Of a DNA stretch of 61,186 nt, positions 1 to 8,110 are shown piece by piece. The notes below the pieces were generated by a model. It was given only the letters and a program-made list of their open reading frames with translations. It was not told the DNA's origin and searched no databases. A program made the translations under genes and the position numbers. Position 1 is the first letter of the stretch. Every line of letters starts with the position of its first letter. The stretch is from an uncultured Pelagibacteraceae bacterium (GTDB lineage Bacteria; Pseudomonadota; Alphaproteobacteria; Pelagibacterales; Pelagibacteraceae): positions 1 to 61,186 of the forward strand of contig CACHIS010000006.1 of the NCBI GenBank assembly GCA_902579925.1. Reading direction: 5' to 3'.

Positions 1-589
1 AAATTTTAAAAAAATCATTATGATCGTAATCTGACTTAGTGTTTTTAAACCAACTAATCATAGATTTTTTTGTAAATGATTTAATTTCATATGCTCTTAA
101 AGATCTTTGTGCATCTAAAGAATTAATTCGATCTTTGATCAAAGGATCTATCTCTATTAACTTCAAAAAAAATTTTTTTTGTCCTATTCTTTTATGTAAA
201 CTTCTTACTTTATTTCTGAAATTGATAGGAATTTTAGGAATATTAACCAAACCTTCTGTCAGAGCTTTAAAATAGAGACCAGTACCTCCTACCAATATTG
301 GTGTTTTATTTATTTTTCTACATTGCAGAATTTTTTGGTTTGCTAATTTAAGCCAATCTCCTGTTGAGAAATTTTTTTTGGCACTTTGGAACCCATATAA
401 ATGATGTTTGATATTTTGATAATCTTTTCTAAATGGTCTTGCCGTTAAAACCTTTAACTCTTTATAAACTTGCATACTATCAGCATTTATGATCTGACCT
501 GAAATTTTTTTTGCTAGCTTAATTGCAAAATTAGATTTTCCAGATGCAGTAGGTCCATAAATTAAAATAATTTTGGATTTTAAATCCAT
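1..589 (-). CDS. miaA: tRNA dimethylallyltransferase MiaA (partial, C-terminus off the window)
   Basis: Transfers a dimethylallyl group to A37 of tRNAs that read UNN codons. Reading the minus strand from the ATG at 589, the protein opens with an isoprenyltransferase P-loop (IYGPTASGKSNFA), then INADSMQVYKEL, which matches the conserved DS-Q-Y segment, and later LVGGTGLYFKALTEG, the family's substrate-binding loop. About 196 codons are present and the frame runs open to base 1, so the C-terminal third is missing. The start lies 3 bases after the degP stop, so it is the last visible gene of the hflK-hflC-DUF2065-degP operon. In many bacteria miaA is also near hfl genes. The motifs make the identification secure. 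Confidence 0.93.
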   Translation of the reverse strand, partial: MDLKSKIILIYGPTASGKSNFAIKLAKKISGQIINADSMQVYKELKVLTARPFRKDYQNIKHHLYGFQSAKKNFSTGDWLKLANQKILQCRKINKTPILVGGTGLYFKALTEGLVNIPKIPINFRNKVRSLHKRIGQKKFFLKLIEIDPLIKDRINSLDAQRSLRAYEIKSFTKKSMISWFKNTKSDYDHNDFFKI

Positions 590-592
590 AAA

Positions 593-2002
593 CTAATCTA
601 ATTTAACACCTATATATCTCTTTTGATTTTGACTATTATAGATCACAAGTAAAATAGTCTTCTGATTACTATTTAAAACTTGTTTTAGTGCTTGATTTAA
701 GTCCTCAACATTTCTTATTTTTTTCTTCTGAGCTTCTAGAATGACGCTATTCACCTCAATTGAGCCAGTTAAAGGACTATTTTTTTCAATACTAGTAATC
801 ACTAAACCATTGGTTTGGTTTGGTAAATTTCTTGTTTTAATATCTTGATCGGAGAGTTTTCTTACTTTTATTTTAAGATTCTCAATTAAAGTTTCTTTCG
901 GTAATTCCTCTTTTTTTTCTGAAATTTTAAAATCCTCTGATGTCTCTAGTCTTCCAAGTGTGATTGTTTTTGTAATTTCTTTTTTATTTCTCCAGATTTT
1001 AACATTTACTTTTTTTCCAACCTCAGTTCTTGCAACTATCATTGGAAGTTCTTTCATTTGCTCTATTTTTTCACCGTTGAATTCTAAAATAATATCTCCA
1101 CTTTTAACCCCAGCTTTTTCTGATGGACTATTTGGTGCAACGCTTGCTACTAGAGCTCCTCTTGGTTTGTCTAACTTTTCAACTTCTGCAATTTCTTTTG
1201 TTACATCTTGAATTCTTACTCCAAGCCATCCTCTTTTTGTTTCCCCAAATTCAATTAATTGATCAATTACAATCTTTGCACTATTCGATGGTATTGAAAA
1301 ACCTATTCCAACATTTCCGCTTCGCCCAAGAATAGCGGTATTAATTCCAATCACATTTCCATTCATATCGAATAACGGACCACCCGAGTTGCCTGAGTTA
1401 ATAGACGCATCAGTTTGAATGTAATCTTCATATCTTGATAATCCAATTGATCGATTTCGTGCAGAAATTATTCCTGAAGTAACTGTCCCACCTAGACCAA
1501 ATGGATTTCCGATAGCTATAACCCAATCACCTATTCTTGCTTTATCTGAGTCACCAAATCTAACGGGTAAAAACTTTTCTTTTGATTCAATTTTTAAAAC
1601 TGCAATATCGGAAAGGGGATCTGCTCCAATAACTGATGCCTTAAATTTTTTTTCTCCATTAACTTGAACCACAATATCTTCCGCTCCCTCAATTACATGG
1701 TTGTTTGTTACTAATATTCCCTTTTCATCAATGATAAATCCTGAACCAAGCGCTGAAGATTGTCTTTCTTGCGGTGTTCCAAATTCTTTAAACATATCGC
1801 CAAACGGTGATCCTGGTGGAAATTGAAAATTGGGGAATGGATTACTTCTTGTCACCACTGTTTGGGTTGTTGAAATATTCACCACTGAAGGCATTAATTT
1901 TTCAGCTAAATCTGCAAACGAATTAGGTATTTGTGAATTTGATGTTGATGAAAAATTGAATACTAATAATAAAGATAGAAATATTACTTTTATTTTCATC
2001 AT
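593..2002 (-). CDS. degP: Periplasmic serine protease Do/DegP-type
   Basis: Secreted HtrA-family protease/chaperone that degrades or holds misfolded envelope proteins. The 469-residue product has an N-terminal signal peptide (about residues 1-23), a trypsin-like domain with the full triad, His102 (TNNHVIEGA), Asp132 (PLSDIAVL) and Ser206 (GNSGGPL), and then two PDZ domains (about 255-350 and 385-465). Length and domain order match the usual Do family. It follows the DUF2065 gene by 1 base and precedes miaA by 3 bases. Translation may start at either of two adjacent ATG codons (2002 or 1999). Grouping with HflK/HflC, which modulate FtsH, suggests a shared envelope quality-control unit. degP, degQ or mucD would be equally defensible names. 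Confidence 0.95.
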   Translation of the reverse strand: MMKIKVIFLSLLLVFNFSSTSNSQIPNSFADLAEKLMPSVVNISTTQTVVTRSNPFPNFQFPPGSPFGDMFKEFGTPQERQSSALGSGFIIDEKGILVTNNHVIEGAEDIVVQVNGEKKFKASVIGADPLSDIAVLKIESKEKFLPVRFGDSDKARIGDWVIAIGNPFGLGGTVTSGIISARNRSIGLSRYEDYIQTDASINSGNSGGPLFDMNGNVIGINTAILGRSGNVGIGFSIPSNSAKIVIDQLIEFGETKRGWLGVRIQDVTKEIAEVEKLDKPRGALVASVAPNSPSEKAGVKSGDIILEFNGEKIEQMKELPMIVARTEVGKKVNVKIWRNKKEITKTITLGRLETSEDFKISEKKEELPKETLIENLKIKVRKLSDQDIKTRNLPNQTNGLVITSIEKNSPLTGSIEVNSVILEAQKKKIRNVEDLNQALKQVLNSNQKTILLVIYNSQNQKRYIGVKLD

Positions 2003-2003
2003 T

Positions 2004-2189
2004 TTAACTTTTTGTGTAGTAAATAATTATAAATCCTAACAATGCAAAAACTATTCCACCAGTTCTTAATTGGCTGTCCTTGATTAGCTCGAGCTTTTTA
2101 AGCATATTCTTCATTTTTGATGGAAATAAGGCATATAATATGCCCTCAACAAATAAGAAAAGACCAAAAGCAATGATCAATTCCTTCAT
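2004..2189 (-). CDS. DUF2065 family small membrane protein
   Basis: A 61-residue protein that is almost all hydrophobic: two predicted membrane helices (about residues 4-22 and 43-58) around a short basic loop (KMKNMLKKLE). The pattern, with FVEGILYALFP near the start and a GG-V-LLG stretch in the second helix, fits DUF2065 (YjeT-like). It sits 6 bases after hflC and 1 base before degP, a neighbourhood in which this family is commonly found. Its biochemical role is not established; the position suggests a link with HflKC/FtsH membrane quality control, which is inference. Confidence 0.8.
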   Translation of the reverse strand: MKELIIAFGLFLFVEGILYALFPSKMKNMLKKLELIKDSQLRTGGIVFALLGFIIIYYTKS

Positions 2190-2195
2190 GAAAAT

Positions 2196-3065
2196 TTACT
2201 CAGCTTGTGGTTTTATATTTCCAAAAAATTTAAAAAATTCGCTATCTGGGGAAAGAATAAGAGATGTTTCACCGCCAATCAATGCTTTTTCATAAGCTTG
2301 CATCGCTCTATAAAATGCAAAGAATTCAGGATCTTGTCCAAAAGCACCAGCAAAGATATTATTTCTTTTACCATCTCCTTCACCCTTCATAATCTCTGAT
2401 TTTTTTTGAGCCTCAGCTAATATTACAGTCACTTCTTTATCTGCTGTTGAAGTAATTGTAACTGCCATCTCAGCACCCCTTGCTCTAAATTCTTTTGCTT
2501 CTCTCTCTCTTTCAGTTTGCATTCTTCTAAAGATTGCATCACTATTTGCTTGTGGAAGGTCCGCTCTTTTAATTCTAACATCGTTAATTTTAATTCCAAA
2601 ATTTTCAGCCTCGTTATTTACACCCTCTTGAATAAGGGCCATCTGTTTAGTTCTGTCCTCTGATAATAGTGTCTGTAATTCTTGCTGACCTAAAACATTT
2701 CTAATTCTTGAATTAATAATTGTCGCTAACCTTGATCTTGCAACTCTCTCATTTCCAACTGAAATGTAAAACTTTAACGGGTCAATAATTTGAAATCTTG
2801 CAAAAGCATCAACTATTAGTCTTTTTTGATCAGAGGCGATAACTTCCTCTGGAGGAGTATCTAAATTTAAAATTCTTTTATCTAAAAATACAACATTTTG
2901 AATGAAAGGAATTTTAAAATTCAAACCAGGTTTTGAAATTATTCGTTTAGGATCACCAAATTGTAGAACAATCGCCTGGTTAACTTCTTTTACTATAAAT
3001 ATTGAAAAGAAAGCTACTACTGATAAAGCAACCAAGATACCTGCAATTATTTTTCCCATTTTCAT
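2196..3065 (-). CDS. hflC: HflC, FtsH-protease modulator (SPFH family)
   Basis: Membrane-anchored SPFH/prohibitin-family subunit that forms a large periplasmic cage with HflK around the FtsH AAA protease. The 289-residue product has one N-terminal membrane helix (about residues 7-25), the start of the SPFH domain in VKEVNQAIVLQFGDPKRI, and a long coiled-coil helix with the family segment QMQTEREREAKEFRARG (one residue varies here). It ends with ILSPDSEFFKFF, typical of HflC. It starts 1 base after hflK, so co-translation is likely. Length is close to the usual 290-330 residues. Confidence 0.95.
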   Translation of the reverse strand: MKMGKIIAGILVALSVVAFFSIFIVKEVNQAIVLQFGDPKRIISKPGLNFKIPFIQNVVFLDKRILNLDTPPEEVIASDQKRLIVDAFARFQIIDPLKFYISVGNERVARSRLATIINSRIRNVLGQQELQTLLSEDRTKQMALIQEGVNNEAENFGIKINDVRIKRADLPQANSDAIFRRMQTEREREAKEFRARGAEMAVTITSTADKEVTVILAEAQKKSEIMKGEGDGKRNNIFAGAFGQDPEFFAFYRAMQAYEKALIGGETSLILSPDSEFFKFFGNIKPQAE

Positions 3066-3066
3066 A

Positions 3067-4179
3067 TTAGTTAGTAGCTTTCTTTTTTAATTCAGGTAAA
3101 GGGAGGTATGGGACTACACCTGAGCCTGCATTTTTTTCGATAATTACTTTGTCTATATCTGCTAAAACTTTTTCCATTGTCTCTAAATACATTCTTTCTT
3201 GAGTTACAGATTTTGCCATTTTATATTCATTGTAAATCGCTAAAAATCTACTTGCTTCACCCTCTGCTTTTGCAACAACTTCTTTTTTGTATGCCTCTGC
3301 AGCTTGAAGAATTTTTTCGGCTTCCCCTCGAGCTCTTGGAATAACATCATTAGCGTAAGCTTCGGCCTCATTTTTTGATCTTTCCATATCGGCTCTGGCA
3401 GCCTGCACATCTCTAAATGCGTCAATTACCTGATCAGGTGGGTCTGCTTTTTGTGTTTGTACTTGTGTAATCTGAATTCCGCTTGTGTACTCATCTAAAA
3501 TTTTTTGAATTATTTCTTGTGTGTCTGTTTCGATTACAGATCTTCCTTCAGTTAAAATTGGTTGAATATTTGATCTTGCAATTACCTCTCTCATAGCAGT
3601 TTCTGCTGCGGCTTTTACTGTTCCCTCTGGATCTTGAATCTTAAATAAAAAATTACCTGCATCTTTTATTACCCAAAAAACAGAGAAGTCGATATTTACA
3701 ATATTTTCATCACCAGTTAACATCAAACTTTCTTGAGGAACATCGGCAACTCCTCCCGAAGAAGTAAACCCACTATCTCTTTCGGATCTAAATCCAATAT
3801 CAATTCTGTTAACCTTGGTTACTTTTGGAGTTAAAACAGACTCTACTGGAAAGGGAATATGGTAATTTAAACCTGGTTGAGTAGTTTTTACAAATTTTCC
3901 AAATCTAAGCACAACACCTTGTTCATCCGGTAGAACTCTATAAAGTCCACTTGCCAACCACACAAATCCTAGAATGATTAAAACTAAAACAGCTTGTTTT
4001 CCTCCAGAGGAACTTCCTCCTGGCAAAAATTTTTTTATTTTTTCTTGGAATTCCCTAATGATTTTATCTACATCTGGTGGTGTAGGACCTCTACCAGATC
4101 CATTTCCACTTCCACCGCCACTTCCTCCTGGGGGGGATCCCCATGGACTTCCTCCACTTTGTCTAAAAACATCTGACAT
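3067..4179 (-). CDS. hflK: HflK, FtsH-protease modulator (SPFH family)
   Basis: Partner of HflC in the HflKC cage on FtsH. The 370-residue product begins with a Gly/Pro/Ser-rich cytoplasmic tail (residues 1-60, including PWGSPPGGSGGG), has one membrane helix at about 62-80, then the SPFH domain (LPDEQGVVLRFGKF) and a C-terminal coiled coil with IPRARGEAEKILQAAEAY, a family signature. It is the first gene of the minus-strand operon hflK-hflC-DUF2065-degP-miaA and is divergent from mrp, with 51 bases between the two starts. Length is close to the usual value for alphaproteobacterial HflK. Confidence 0.95.
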   Translation of the reverse strand: MSDVFRQSGGSPWGSPPGGSGGGSGNGSGRGPTPPDVDKIIREFQEKIKKFLPGGSSSGGKQAVLVLIILGFVWLASGLYRVLPDEQGVVLRFGKFVKTTQPGLNYHIPFPVESVLTPKVTKVNRIDIGFRSERDSGFTSSGGVADVPQESLMLTGDENIVNIDFSVFWVIKDAGNFLFKIQDPEGTVKAAAETAMREVIARSNIQPILTEGRSVIETDTQEIIQKILDEYTSGIQITQVQTQKADPPDQVIDAFRDVQAARADMERSKNEAEAYANDVIPRARGEAEKILQAAEAYKKEVVAKAEGEASRFLAIYNEYKMAKSVTQERMYLETMEKVLADIDKVIIEKNAGSGVVPYLPLPELKKKATN

Positions 4180-4188
4180 ATGGCAATC

Positions 4189-4216
4189 TATATAATGTCT
4201 TTGTAAGGAAAAACAA
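4189..4216 (-). promoter_or_regulatory. Possible sigma-70 promoter for the hflK operon
   Basis: On the minus strand TTGTTT (4216-4211) is followed after 16 bases by TATATA (4194-4189). A start about 7 bases downstream would leave a leader of only a few bases before the hflK ATG at 4179, so the transcript might be nearly leaderless or the real promoter may differ. AT richness makes chance matches common. Confidence 0.35.
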
Positions 4217-4230
4217 GTTAAGATCTAAAT

Positions 4231-5055
4231 ATGCCAAAGGAAAAACCAGAATTAAGTGACGCAATGAGAGCTAAAATGAGTAGAAAAACGCCAGAGAAAA
4301 ATCCAATTAAAGGTACTAAGTTTACAATTGCAGTTTCAAGTGCAAAAGGGGGCGTTGGAAAATCTACTTTTGCCACAAACTTAGCTTTGGCATTAAAAAA
4401 AGTTGGATGTAAAGTTGGATTACTGGACGCAGATATTTATGGACCATCAATCCCTAAAATGATGGGGATTAATGAAAAACCAAAAAGTGATGGACAAAAA
4501 TTAGAACCTGTAATCAAATACGGCATACAGTGCATGTCTATTGGTTTTTTAACTGACCAACAAACACCTATGATTTGGCGAGGACCTATGGTGACTAGTG
4601 CAATAAAAACTTTTACACAAAAAGTAAATTGGAGTGGTCTAGATTTTATAATAGTTGATTTGCCCCCAGGTACAGGTGATACACAATTAACCTTTTCTCA
4701 AGAAATCAAAATAGATGGTGCTATTATAATTTCTACACCTCAAGAAGTCGCCTTGTTAGACGTGATAAGAGGTATCAAAATGTTTGATAAGCTTGGAGTA
4801 AAAATTTTAGGTTTGGTTGATAATATGAGTTTTTTTACTGGAGATGATGGTAAAAAATATAAAATTTTTGGAGAAGGAGGTGTCAAAAAAACTGCCGAAG
4901 AATTTCAAAAAGAATTTTTGGGGGAAATTCCTATTAATTCCGAAATCGGAAGATATGGTGATGAAGGAAAGCCTATTGTAGAGTCTGATGACAATCACGA
5001 GATTTCAAAAATATATTTGAATTTTGCTAACAACATTAAATTAACTTATCTTTAA
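4231..5055 (+). CDS. mrp: Mrp/ApbC-type P-loop ATPase (iron-sulfur carrier family)
   Basis: Member of the Mrp/NBP35 family, which usually loads Fe-S clusters onto apoproteins. In this 274-residue protein the deviant Walker A is at 37-46 ([10 protein letters not shown]), the next strand carries [16 protein letters not shown], and [17 protein letters not shown] is the diagnostic Mrp switch segment. It lacks the N-terminal MIP18/DUF59 domain found in many longer Mrp proteins. The CXXC that normally follows NMS near the C-terminus and binds the cluster is also absent: residues 198-210 read [13 protein letters not shown], with no cysteine. The ATPase is therefore clear but classical cluster binding is doubtful. 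It is divergent from hflK and its end overlaps the end of thyX by 20 bases. Confidence 0.92.
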   Translation: MPKEKPELSDAMRAKMSRKTPEKNPIKGTKFTIAVSSAKGGVGKSTFATNLALALKKVGCKVGLLDADIYGPSIPKMMGINEKPKSDGQKLEPVIKYGIQCMSIGFLTDQQTPMIWRGPMVTSAIKTFTQKVNWSGLDFIIVDLPPGTGDTQLTFSQEIKIDGAIIISTPQEVALLDVIRGIKMFDKLGVKILGLVDNMSFFTGDDGKKYKIFGEGGVKKTAEEFQKEFLGEIPINSEIGRYGDEGKPIVESDDNHEISKIYLNFANNIKLTYL

Positions 5056-5983
5056 GATCAAAAGCTTCCATTAATTCATTCCATTCTCTTTTAGATAGTC
5101 CAGAGTCCTCCATGGAAATATCTTCACCCTTGATAAGTTTTTGAATAATTACTCTTCCTTTAGCAGATACCTCGATTCCACCAACTCTATAATCCATGAA
5201 AGCCTCATATGTTATCGGAACCCATTTCTTTAATGTATCCAACATGATATCTGCATATACTCTAATCTCATATTGAGCATGATGATCTGCTCTTAATCTT
5301 AGAAAATTCATAAGATTTAACAGGTCTGTTTTCCAATACCACTGGGTATAAGTGTTTAATGTTAGATTCATCCTTGCTAGTTCCCTTGCTAAACCTTTTT
5401 TATTTTCATCAATAGTTGAACCATCATATCTTTCATTAAGCATTGTCTCATAGTTTGCATATGTTCTTTCAGCATCATTTTTCAAAAGTTCCAAAACTTC
5501 TTTAGCTTGTTCACCGTCTAAAATCTCACCTCTACCTTGTCTATTAGATGAAGATTGTGCAGCAAGATTTTCAATAGTTGGTAAATAAAATTCTTTATCC
5601 AAAATTGAGTATCTTGCAGAATATTCATTAACATTTGCAGTCCTGTGTCTTATCCATTGACGAGCTATAAAAATTGGTAATTTTATATGATATTTAATTT
5701 CACACATTTCAAAAGGTGTACTATGCCAATGTCGCATTAGATATTTTATTAAACCTGCATCTGTGGAAACTTTTTTTGTTCCTTTGCCATATGAAACTCT
5801 TGCAGATTGAACTATTGAAGTATCGTCCCCCATATAATCAACAACTCTAACAAATCCATGATCAAGTGCTGGTATCGCCTCGTATAGAACTTCTTCCAAA
5901 AGTGGTACTGTTACTCTTTTTGTTGAATTACTTTGAGATTGTTGATTTTTAATATCTGCTGATTGTTCTTTTGTTAGTTTCAT
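5036..5983 (-). CDS. thyX: Flavin-dependent thymidylate synthase ThyX
   Basis: Makes dTMP from dUMP with methylenetetrahydrofolate as methyl donor, using FAD and NADPH. The ThyX motif RHR-X7-S is present at residues 112-122 ([11 protein letters not shown]) and is followed by ARYS. The C-terminal half carries [14 protein letters not shown], also typical. I start the protein at the ATG at 5983 (MKLTKEQ, 315 residues). The frame stays open upstream to 6106, but that extension is antisense to the tmRNA acceptor piece and does not look like protein. No thyA is visible in the window. Its 3' end overlaps mrp by 20 bases in the convergent orientation. Confidence 0.94.
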   Translation of the reverse strand: MKLTKEQSADIKNQQSQSNSTKRVTVPLLEEVLYEAIPALDHGFVRVVDYMGDDTSIVQSARVSYGKGTKKVSTDAGLIKYLMRHWHSTPFEMCEIKYHIKLPIFIARQWIRHRTANVNEYSARYSILDKEFYLPTIENLAAQSSSNRQGRGEILDGEQAKEVLELLKNDAERTYANYETMLNERYDGSTIDENKKGLARELARMNLTLNTYTQWYWKTDLLNLMNFLRLRADHHAQYEIRVYADIMLDTLKKWVPITYEAFMDYRVGGIEVSAKGRVIIQKLIKGEDISMEDSGLSKREWNELMEAFDLKDKLI

Positions 5984-5991
5984 GAATGTTA

Positions 5992-6019
5992 TTGAATCTC
6001 TTGAAATTACTTTTATATT
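5992..6019 (+). promoter_or_regulatory. Probable sigma-70 promoter of the tmRNA gene
   Basis: TTGAAT at 5992-5997, a 16-base spacer and TATATT at 6014-6019 would start transcription near 6026, just at a perfect 6-bp hairpin (6025-6040, AGTTGG/CCAACT) that may form the 5' end of the precursor. Position relative to the RNA supports the call; the elements themselves are weak evidence in AT-rich DNA. Confidence 0.45.
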
Positions 6020-6023
6020 AATA

Positions 6024-6286
6024 AAGTTGGATTTCCAACTATGACGATAAACGAATTTCGTAATAACCATTGCGGACGTGGGGGCAGTACCCACCACCTC
6101 CACCATTTACAACTTATGGGGGTGAACTAGATTCGACGAGTGACTAAAGGCTATTCTTTCGTTCGGAATTGTTCCTCCGTAAAGGACTAATTTATAATTG
6201 CTAACGAAAGTTACGCACTTGCTGCTTAATTAACTTTGTTAATTAGGCAAACGGGGTATGGGGCACCTGGCAACAGAACGCCCCTA
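6024..6286 (+). ncRNA. ssrA: tmRNA, circularly permuted two-piece form
   Basis: Rescues stalled ribosomes and tags the unfinished peptide for proteolysis. The gene is permuted. The acceptor piece comes first and ends in an encoded CCA at 6103-6105, with a T-arm GTGGG/CCCAC around 6079-6094. Only 12 bases later the coding piece begins at 6118 with GGGGGTGAACTAGATTCGACG. Its first seven bases pair fully (one G-U) with CACCTCC just before the ACCA, rebuilding the acceptor stem. Further pairing rebuilds helix 2: TTCGTT (6149-6154) with AACGAA (6050-6055). The tag reading frame is at 6200-6229, followed by a long hairpin and a GGGGC/GCCCC stem near the 3' end. The outer ends are approximate. The permuted, split form is known in alphaproteobacteria. 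Confidence 0.93.
6200..6229 (+). other. tmRNA proteolysis-tag reading frame (ANESYALAA)
   Basis: From the probable resume codon GCT at 6200 the frame reads A-N-E-S-Y-A-L-A-A and stops at TAA 6227-6229. With the alanine carried by the tmRNA the added tag would be AANESYALAA. It ends in the ALAA that ClpXP-type proteases recognise and is close to the E. coli ANDENYALAA tag. The stop lies in the 5' arm of a stem (CTTAATTAAC with GTTAATTAGG). Confidence 0.85.
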
Positions 6287-6290
6287 AATT

Positions 6291-6668
6291 TTAATTTCCC
6301 TTTAAAAATTTTTCTAAATTAGGTTTGAAATAATTTGGCCCCTTCATTACTTTACCAAATTCATTGTATATTGGCTTACCATTTGTATCTAGCTTACTCA
6401 TATTTGAATTTTGAACTTCATCAAAGCACTTATCAAGGTTAATGCCAAAAGCATGTCCTGCTCCATAAGTAACATATAAAATATCAGTTAATGCATCAGC
6501 CACCTCTAATAAATTTTTTTTATTCATTGCATCTGATAATTCTTCTAATTCTTCCTTTATGAGACTTAATCTTAGTTTATTGATTTTATCAGTGCTAAAT
6601 GAAGGATCAAGCTTGACCTCTTGACCAAATGTTTTCATAAAAATACCTACTTTTTCATAATTTGTCAT
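6291..6668 (-). CDS. MazG/PRA-PH-like nucleotide pyrophosphohydrolase
   Basis: A 125-residue all-alpha protein. The segments IKEELEELSDAM (EExxE-like) and LLEVADALTDILYVTYGAG (a D-x3-D helix) form the Mg-binding pattern of the MazG / phosphoribosyl-ATP pyrophosphatase superfamily. The C-terminal NSNMSKLDTNGKPIYNEFGKVMKGPNYFKPNL (split: NSNMSKLDTNGKP, then GKVMKGPNYFKPNL) is shared with stand-alone phage and bacterial members. It is too divergent for the HisE function to be assumed; house-cleaning of non-canonical NTPs is more likely. The gene converges on the tmRNA and is divergent from fumC. Confidence 0.7.
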   Translation of the reverse strand: MTNYEKVGIFMKTFGQEVKLDPSFSTDKINKLRLSLIKEELEELSDAMNKKNLLEVADALTDILYVTYGAGHAFGINLDKCFDEVQNSNMSKLDTNGKPIYNEFGKVMKGPNYFKPNLEKFLKGN

Positions 6669-6721
6669 TTTGCTCCTGTTAGTTATATAAATTTTAATAT
6701 ATAAATATCTCTAAGTTATCA

Positions 6722-8110
6722 ATGAAATTTCGGAAAGAATTTGACAGTATTGGATCAATAAATGTTCCCCATGATAAATACTGGGGAGCTTCAACCCAAA
6801 GATCTAAAAAATATTTTGATATTGGTGACTTTTTAGTAAGACCAATTTTAATTAAATCAATAGCGATTGTAAAAAAAGCTGCGGCACAAGTACATAAAAA
6901 AGAGAAACAAATTTTACCAAAAATTTCTAAAGCAATAATTATTGCTTCTAATGAAATCATCTCTGGAAAGTTAGACAGTCATTTCCCTCTAAAAGTCTGG
7001 CAAACGGGTTCTGGCACGCAAACTAACATGAACGTAAATGAGGTAATATCTAATAGGGCTATAGAAATTTTGGGTGGCAAAAAAGGAACAAAAAAACCTG
7101 TGCACCCTAATGATCATGTAAATAAATCTCAATCTACTAATGATGTTTTTCCAACAGCAATGCATATTGCTATTGCAATGGAAACAAAAAAAAAATTATT
7201 GCCTTCCCTAATGTTATTAAACAAAGAACTTAAAAAAAAAATTTCGCAATTTAAAAATATAATTAAAGTTGGAAGGACACATCTACAAGATGCAACTCCA
7301 CTTTCATTAGGTCAAGAATTTTCGGGTTATCAATCTCAAATTGAGGATTGTATTAATAGAGTTAGTAAAGCTTTAGATGAAATATATTTTCTTGCACAAG
7401 GTGGCACAGCTGTAGGAACAGGAATAAACTCAAAAAAAAATTTCGATCGAAAGATAATAAAAGAAATAAAAAAAATAACTAAATTGCCATTTAAACCTAC
7501 AAAAAATAAGTTTGCAGCACTTGCGGCTCATGACGAAATAGTTAACTTTTCTGGAACGTTGAACACTACGGCTGTCAGTTTAATGAAAATTGCTAATGAT
7601 ATAAGATTTTTGGGATCTGGGCCTAGAGCAGGTTATGGAGAATTGATCTTACCAGCAAATGAACCTGGTTCCTCAATTATGCCTGGAAAAGTTAACCCTA
7701 CACAGTCGGAAGCTGTTACAATGGTTTGTGTAAAAGTTATTGGAAATCATAATGGAATTACTATGGCTGGCTCTCACGGACATTTTGAGTTAAATGTATT
7801 TAAGCCCTTAATAGCACATAATATTTTACAATCTATAAATCTACTGGCAGATAGCATAAAAAATTTCTCACTTTATTGTGTTAAAGGATTAAAGGCAGAT
7901 AAGACAAAAATAAAAGAATATTTAGATAATTCTCTAATGCTTGTAACAGCTCTTGCTCCACATATAGGTTACGACAATTCAGCTAAAATTGCAAAACTAG
8001 CACTTAAAAACAACACAACTTTAAAACATGAGGCTTTGAAAACAAAATTAATTAGTGAGAAAAAATATAACAAAATTGTAAATCCAAAAAAAATGATTTA
8101 TCCAGCATAA
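6722..8110 (+). CDS. fumC: Fumarate hydratase, class II
   Basis: Interconverts fumarate and malate in the TCA cycle; oxygen-stable and iron-free. The 462-residue protein carries the superfamily signature GSSIMPGKVNPTQ, the substrate-binding QTGSGTQTNMNVNEV near the N-terminus, GRTHLQDATPLSLGQE, and HPNDHVNKSQSTNDVFPTA. These distinguish it from aspartase and argininosuccinate lyase, and the length is typical. It stands alone on the plus strand; its last 13 bases overlap the 3' end of the convergent AsmA-like gene. Confidence 0.96.
   Translation: MKFRKEFDSIGSINVPHDKYWGASTQRSKKYFDIGDFLVRPILIKSIAIVKKAAAQVHKKEKQILPKISKAIIIASNEIISGKLDSHFPLKVWQTGSGTQTNMNVNEVISNRAIEILGGKKGTKKPVHPNDHVNKSQSTNDVFPTAMHIAIAMETKKKLLPSLMLLNKELKKKISQFKNIIKVGRTHLQDATPLSLGQEFSGYQSQIEDCINRVSKALDEIYFLAQGGTAVGTGINSKKNFDRKIIKEIKKITKLPFKPTKNKFAALAAHDEIVNFSGTLNTTAVSLMKIANDIRFLGSGPRAGYGELILPANEPGSSIMPGKVNPTQSEAVTMVCVKVIGNHNGITMAGSHGHFELNVFKPLIAHNILQSINLLADSIKNFSLYCVKGLKADKTKIKEYLDNSLMLVTALAPHIGYDNSAKIAKLALKNNTTLKHEALKTKLISEKKYNKIVNPKKMIYPA

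Noticed and set aside
960-1335. Plus-strand open frames opposite degP
   Set aside because: They are antisense to conserved PDZ and protease coding sequence and show no family features.
6251-6290. Intrinsic terminator formed by GGGGC and GCCCC
   Set aside because: The stem is better explained as part of the tmRNA coding piece, and the following T-run is interrupted by A.
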